A DNA stretch of 7,567 bases. Origin: Austwickia sp040006675. GTDB taxonomy: Bacteria; Actinomycetota; Actinomycetes; Actinomycetales; Dermatophilaceae. How positions within the stretch are numbered: position 1 is the first letter of the stretch; each line of letters begins with the position of its first letter. The stretch is from the NCBI GenBank assembly GCA_040006675.1, contig JBDTWM010000133.1, forward strand, positions 1 through 7,567. The letters are read 5' to 3'. This document shows positions 5,747-7,567 of the stretch, in pieces. The position numbers and the translations under genes are program-made. The notes below the pieces were generated by a model. It worked only from the letters and a program-made list of their open reading frames with translations. It did no database searches and was not told the DNA's origin.

Positions 5747-6637
5747 ATGGCTAGACAGCGTGTCCCGCCCGGCCCTCCGGCACCGCCACCCGTCCAGCGC
5801 CTGCGGCTGCGCTACGCCAAACGGGGCCGCCTGCGGTTCTCCTCGACCCGCGACTTCCAGCGTGCCCTGGAGAGGGCGGTACGGCGAGCCCGTCTGCCGA
5901 TGGCCTTCTCGTCAGGATTCCACCCCCACCCCAAGATCAGCTACGCGAACGCGGCCCCCACCGGCACGGCGAGCGAGGCGGAGTATGTGGAGATCGGCCT
6001 CGTCCAGCGGATGGATCCTCGGACGGTGCGGGAGGTGCTCGACGAGGCGCTGCCCGACGGCTTGGACGTGCTCGAGGTGGTGGAAGCGGGCCCGGGAAGT
6101 CTCGCGGAACCTCTGGAGGCCAGCGCCTGGCAGGTGGAGTTCGGCTGCGAGGCTGCGGCGACCCGTCCCACCGTAGGCCTGCTCACAGCACTGCGACGAG
6201 CGTGCGAGGAGTACCTCGCCCTCGATGTGGCCGAGGTGACACGGACCGTCAAGGGTGCGCCGCGCACGTTCGACACGCGCGCCGCGGTCGTGCGCCTAGC
6301 GGTCCTGGACGTCCCGGATGGTTCTGAGCCGTGGGCGGATCCGAGCTCAGACCCAGGGCTGTGGGTTGACGCCACGGGCGGGTCGTCGCTCACCTGTGCG
6401 ATACTGCACATGGTCGTACGGAACACCACGCCGGCCGTACGCCCCGATGACATCCTCACCGCGCTGCGCAGGTTCACGGCCTTGGATTTCGTCGCGTCCC
6501 TGCGGGTGACGCGGCTGGCTCAGGGGCCGCTCAACGCAGATGCGACGGTGGCCGACCCCTGGCCGCCGCAAAGTGAGGTCACCGGCGCCCGGGATGGTGA
6601 CGCGCCAACGCGAGCCGACCCGGACGTAACGACATGA
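5747..6637 (+). CDS. TIGR03936 / DUF2344 family protein (radical SAM-linked)
   Basis: From the ATG at 5747 the product has 296 residues. After a Pro-rich start, residues 18-81 carry the family's best-conserved block: RLRLRYAKRGRLRFSSTRDF, then a helix RALERAVRRARLPMAFSSGFHPHP, then KISYANAAPTGTASEAEYVEIGL. The C-terminal part has LTCAILHMVVRN, RPDDILTAL and VTRLAQGPL, also family-like, followed by a charged tail of about 30 residues without recognisable structure. The function is unknown. The domain is repeatedly fused to, or encoded next to, TIGR03960 radical SAM proteins and lies near RNase E/G genes, so it probably works with the radical SAM protein upstream. An in-frame ATG at 5669 would add 26 residues, but these resemble nothing in the family and the leaderless-type box fits 5747. 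It is separated from its partner by fabG on the other strand, so the two cannot share one simple sense transcript free of fabG antisense sequence. Confidence 0.88.
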   Translation: MARQRVPPGPPAPPPVQRLRLRYAKRGRLRFSSTRDFQRALERAVRRARLPMAFSSGFHPHPKISYANAAPTGTASEAEYVEIGLVQRMDPRTVREVLDEALPDGLDVLEVVEAGPGSLAEPLEASAWQVEFGCEAAATRPTVGLLTALRRACEEYLALDVAEVTRTVKGAPRTFDTRAAVVRLAVLDVPDGSEPWADPSSDPGLWVDATGGSSLTCAILHMVVRNTTPAVRPDDILTALRRFTALDFVASLRVTRLAQGPLNADATVADPWPPQSEVTGARDGDAPTRADPDVTT

Positions 6638-6735
6638 CTTCCGTCGTGTCTCGCGCCATCGCGGGGCACGCCGATGAGCAACGTCACGCGGCGACGCGGG
6701 AACCCTCCCGGGCGTGGGCGGCGCGGCGTGCGCGC

Positions 6736-6743
6736 GGGAAGGA
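6736..6743 (+). promoter_or_regulatory. Shine-Dalgarno site of the RNase E/G gene
   Basis: GGGAAGGA lies 6 nt before the ATG at 6750 and is the main reason for choosing that start. An in-frame GTG at 6714 has no comparable site. The 112-nt gap after the DUF2344 stop has only a weak 5-bp hairpin (CGGGA 6697-6701 with TCCCG 6706-6710) and no clear promoter or terminator, so cotranscription with the gene upstream is plausible. Confidence 0.6.
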
Positions 6744-6749
6744 CGCCCG

Positions 6750-7567
6750 ATGGACGCCCAAGACGACACAAACGACACAAACGACACACCACCTACCGAC
6801 GCGAACGGTTCACCCCCTACCGACGCGGTCCAGGCGTCCCAGGTCGTAGACACCGACGCGTCTCCCGACAGCGCGCTGACACCGAAACCGGCCCGCACCC
6901 GGGCGCCGCGAAAGCGCGCGACCCGCGCGGCGGCAGCGGCTTCGCCGCCGGCGGAGGAACAGAGCGGCACCGCGGCGCCCGCCGACGAGTCGGCCGCCGC
7001 CCCTGAGCCGGCCGGCCGCGCGCGAGGGGCGGCGCGGGGCGAGACCCCAGACAACGCGCCCGCGGACGACGATGCCGAGTCCGACGCGCAGACCCGCACC
7101 ACTTCCAGCTCCCGCCGGCCCCCCCGCCAGCGGGCCGCGCGCCGAAAGACCGCCAGCCCCTTTGCGCTGGCCGAAGCCGACCCCGCACAGGCGGCGTCTG
7201 CTGACGTGTCAGACGTAGGGCCGAGCGACTCGCGAGAGGCGACGGTGTCCGACCTCGACATCGCGGTCCTCGGCGAGGACCAGGCGCGTGACCTGATCGC
7301 CCAGAGCGGGCTCGACGACACCGACGACGCGCCGGCCGCGCCCTTCTTCGGGCTCGTCTTCCAGGCCCCGACCATCACAGCACCCCCGCGCCGCCGACGC
7401 GCGAGCACCCGCCCCGCGGTCGATACCGATACTGATACCGACGTCGAGGTCGTCGACGGCGGCGACGCCGAGGCGGGGGACGTGGCCGACACCGACGCTG
7501 TCGGCGATCCGGCGGATGGCGACGACGCCCGCCGCACGCGCCGCCGCCGCGGAGGCAAGGGCCGTCG
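6750..7567 (+). CDS. rne: Ribonuclease E/G family protein, N-terminal disordered extension (partial)
   Basis: The frame is open from the ATG to the window end: 272 complete codons, no stop. RNase E/G is the main endoribonuclease for mRNA turnover and rRNA/tRNA processing in actinobacteria, where a long disordered arm precedes the S1/RNase core. What is visible fits that arm. Asp/Thr/Ala/Pro-rich segments alternate with basic patches (KPARTRAPRKRATR at 46-59, SRRPPRQRAARRKT at 121-134, PPRRRRAS at 212-219, ARRTRRRRGGKGR at 260-272). Between them is one short hydrophobic island, APFFGLVFQAPTITAP (197-212), resembling the PLFxAP segment that precedes the arginine-rich run in mycobacterial RNase E. 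The position after the radical SAM/DUF2344 pair also fits. The catalytic domain lies beyond the window, so identity rests on composition, the island and gene order. Imperfect repeats occur near the start (DTNDTNDT; PPTDA twice; DTDTDTD at 225-231). Confidence 0.78.
   Translation, partial: MDAQDDTNDTNDTPPTDANGSPPTDAVQASQVVDTDASPDSALTPKPARTRAPRKRATRAAAAASPPAEEQSGTAAPADESAAAPEPAGRARGAARGETPDNAPADDDAESDAQTRTTSSSRRPPRQRAARRKTASPFALAEADPAQAASADVSDVGPSDSREATVSDLDIAVLGEDQARDLIAQSGLDDTDDAPAAPFFGLVFQAPTITAPPRRRRASTRPAVDTDTDTDVEVVDGGDAEAGDVADTDAVGDPADGDDARRTRRRRGGKGR
6764..6827 (+). repeat. Short tandem and direct repeats at the start of rne
   Basis: CGACACAAA occurs at 6764-6772 and 6773-6781, with a third copy partly matching at 6782-6790; it encodes the Thr-Asn-Asp repeat. 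CCTACCGACGCG occurs at 6792-6803 and 6816-6827 and encodes PTDA twice. All periods (9 and 24 nt) preserve the reading frame, as expected for slippage in a disordered region. Confidence 0.85.

Noticed and set aside
6697..6710. Hairpin CGGGA-ACCC-TCCCG as a terminator before rne
   Set aside because: The stem is only 5 bp, no T-run follows, and such stems are frequent in GC-rich DNA.
6634..6849. Small plus-strand frame beginning with an ATGA overlap on the DUF2344 stop
   Set aside because: The stop-start overlap looks attractive, but the product is an Arg/Thr-rich low-complexity peptide, the frame overlaps the better-supported rne start by 100 nt, and there is no good ribosome-binding site.
6347..7558. 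Long minus-strand open frame (403 codons)
   Set aside because: It covers the end of the DUF2344 gene and the rne arm on the other strand. Its product is low-complexity Ser/Ala/Arg without any domain, and the plus strand has recognisable proteins. Long antisense frames are expected at this GC content.

Overview
The window is high-GC DNA (roughly 70% G+C by eye), densely coded and almost all on the + strand. It looks like the chromosome of an actinomycete. The reasons are the gene order (rbfA tail, truB, ribF; then a radical SAM gene, a DUF2344 gene and an RNase E/G gene), the actinobacterial protein styles, and the frequent starts without a Shine-Dalgarno sequence lying 6-7 nt behind a TAnnnT box. 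No transposase, integrase, CRISPR array, tRNA or rRNA was seen.

Region 1 (1-2688) is a translation and RNA-maintenance block. It holds the last 19 codons of a probable rbfA, then truB (tRNA U55 pseudouridine synthase), a small ASCH-domain protein, and ribF (bifunctional riboflavin kinase/FAD synthetase). The ASCH gene is an extra between truB and ribF, which are usually closer neighbours. It appears to have its own leaderless promoter preceded by a 10-nt direct repeat.

Region 2 (2742-7567) is built from the conserved but functionally uncharacterised pair of a TIGR03960-type radical SAM protein and a TIGR03936/DUF2344 protein, followed by the start of an RNase E/G gene. In many bacteria the first two are parts of one polypeptide; here they are separate. 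A fabG-like short-chain dehydrogenase gene sits between them on the opposite strand, with only 2 nt between its stop codon and that of the radical SAM gene. In front of fabG, in the divergent region shared with the DUF2344 gene, is a strong inverted repeat that looks like a TetR-family operator. The last 818 nt encode an Asp-rich, Arg-rich disordered N-terminal extension of RNase E/G, cut by the window end before the catalytic domain.

The points most worth a second look are the recurrent leaderless-promoter arrangement at four genes, the interruption of the radical SAM/DUF2344 pair, the 15-bp in-frame tandem repeat in the radical SAM gene, the fabG operator, and the ASCH gene beside truB. No obviously new defence or mobile system is present. 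The nearest thing to an undescribed system is the radical SAM-DUF2344-RNase E/G module itself.
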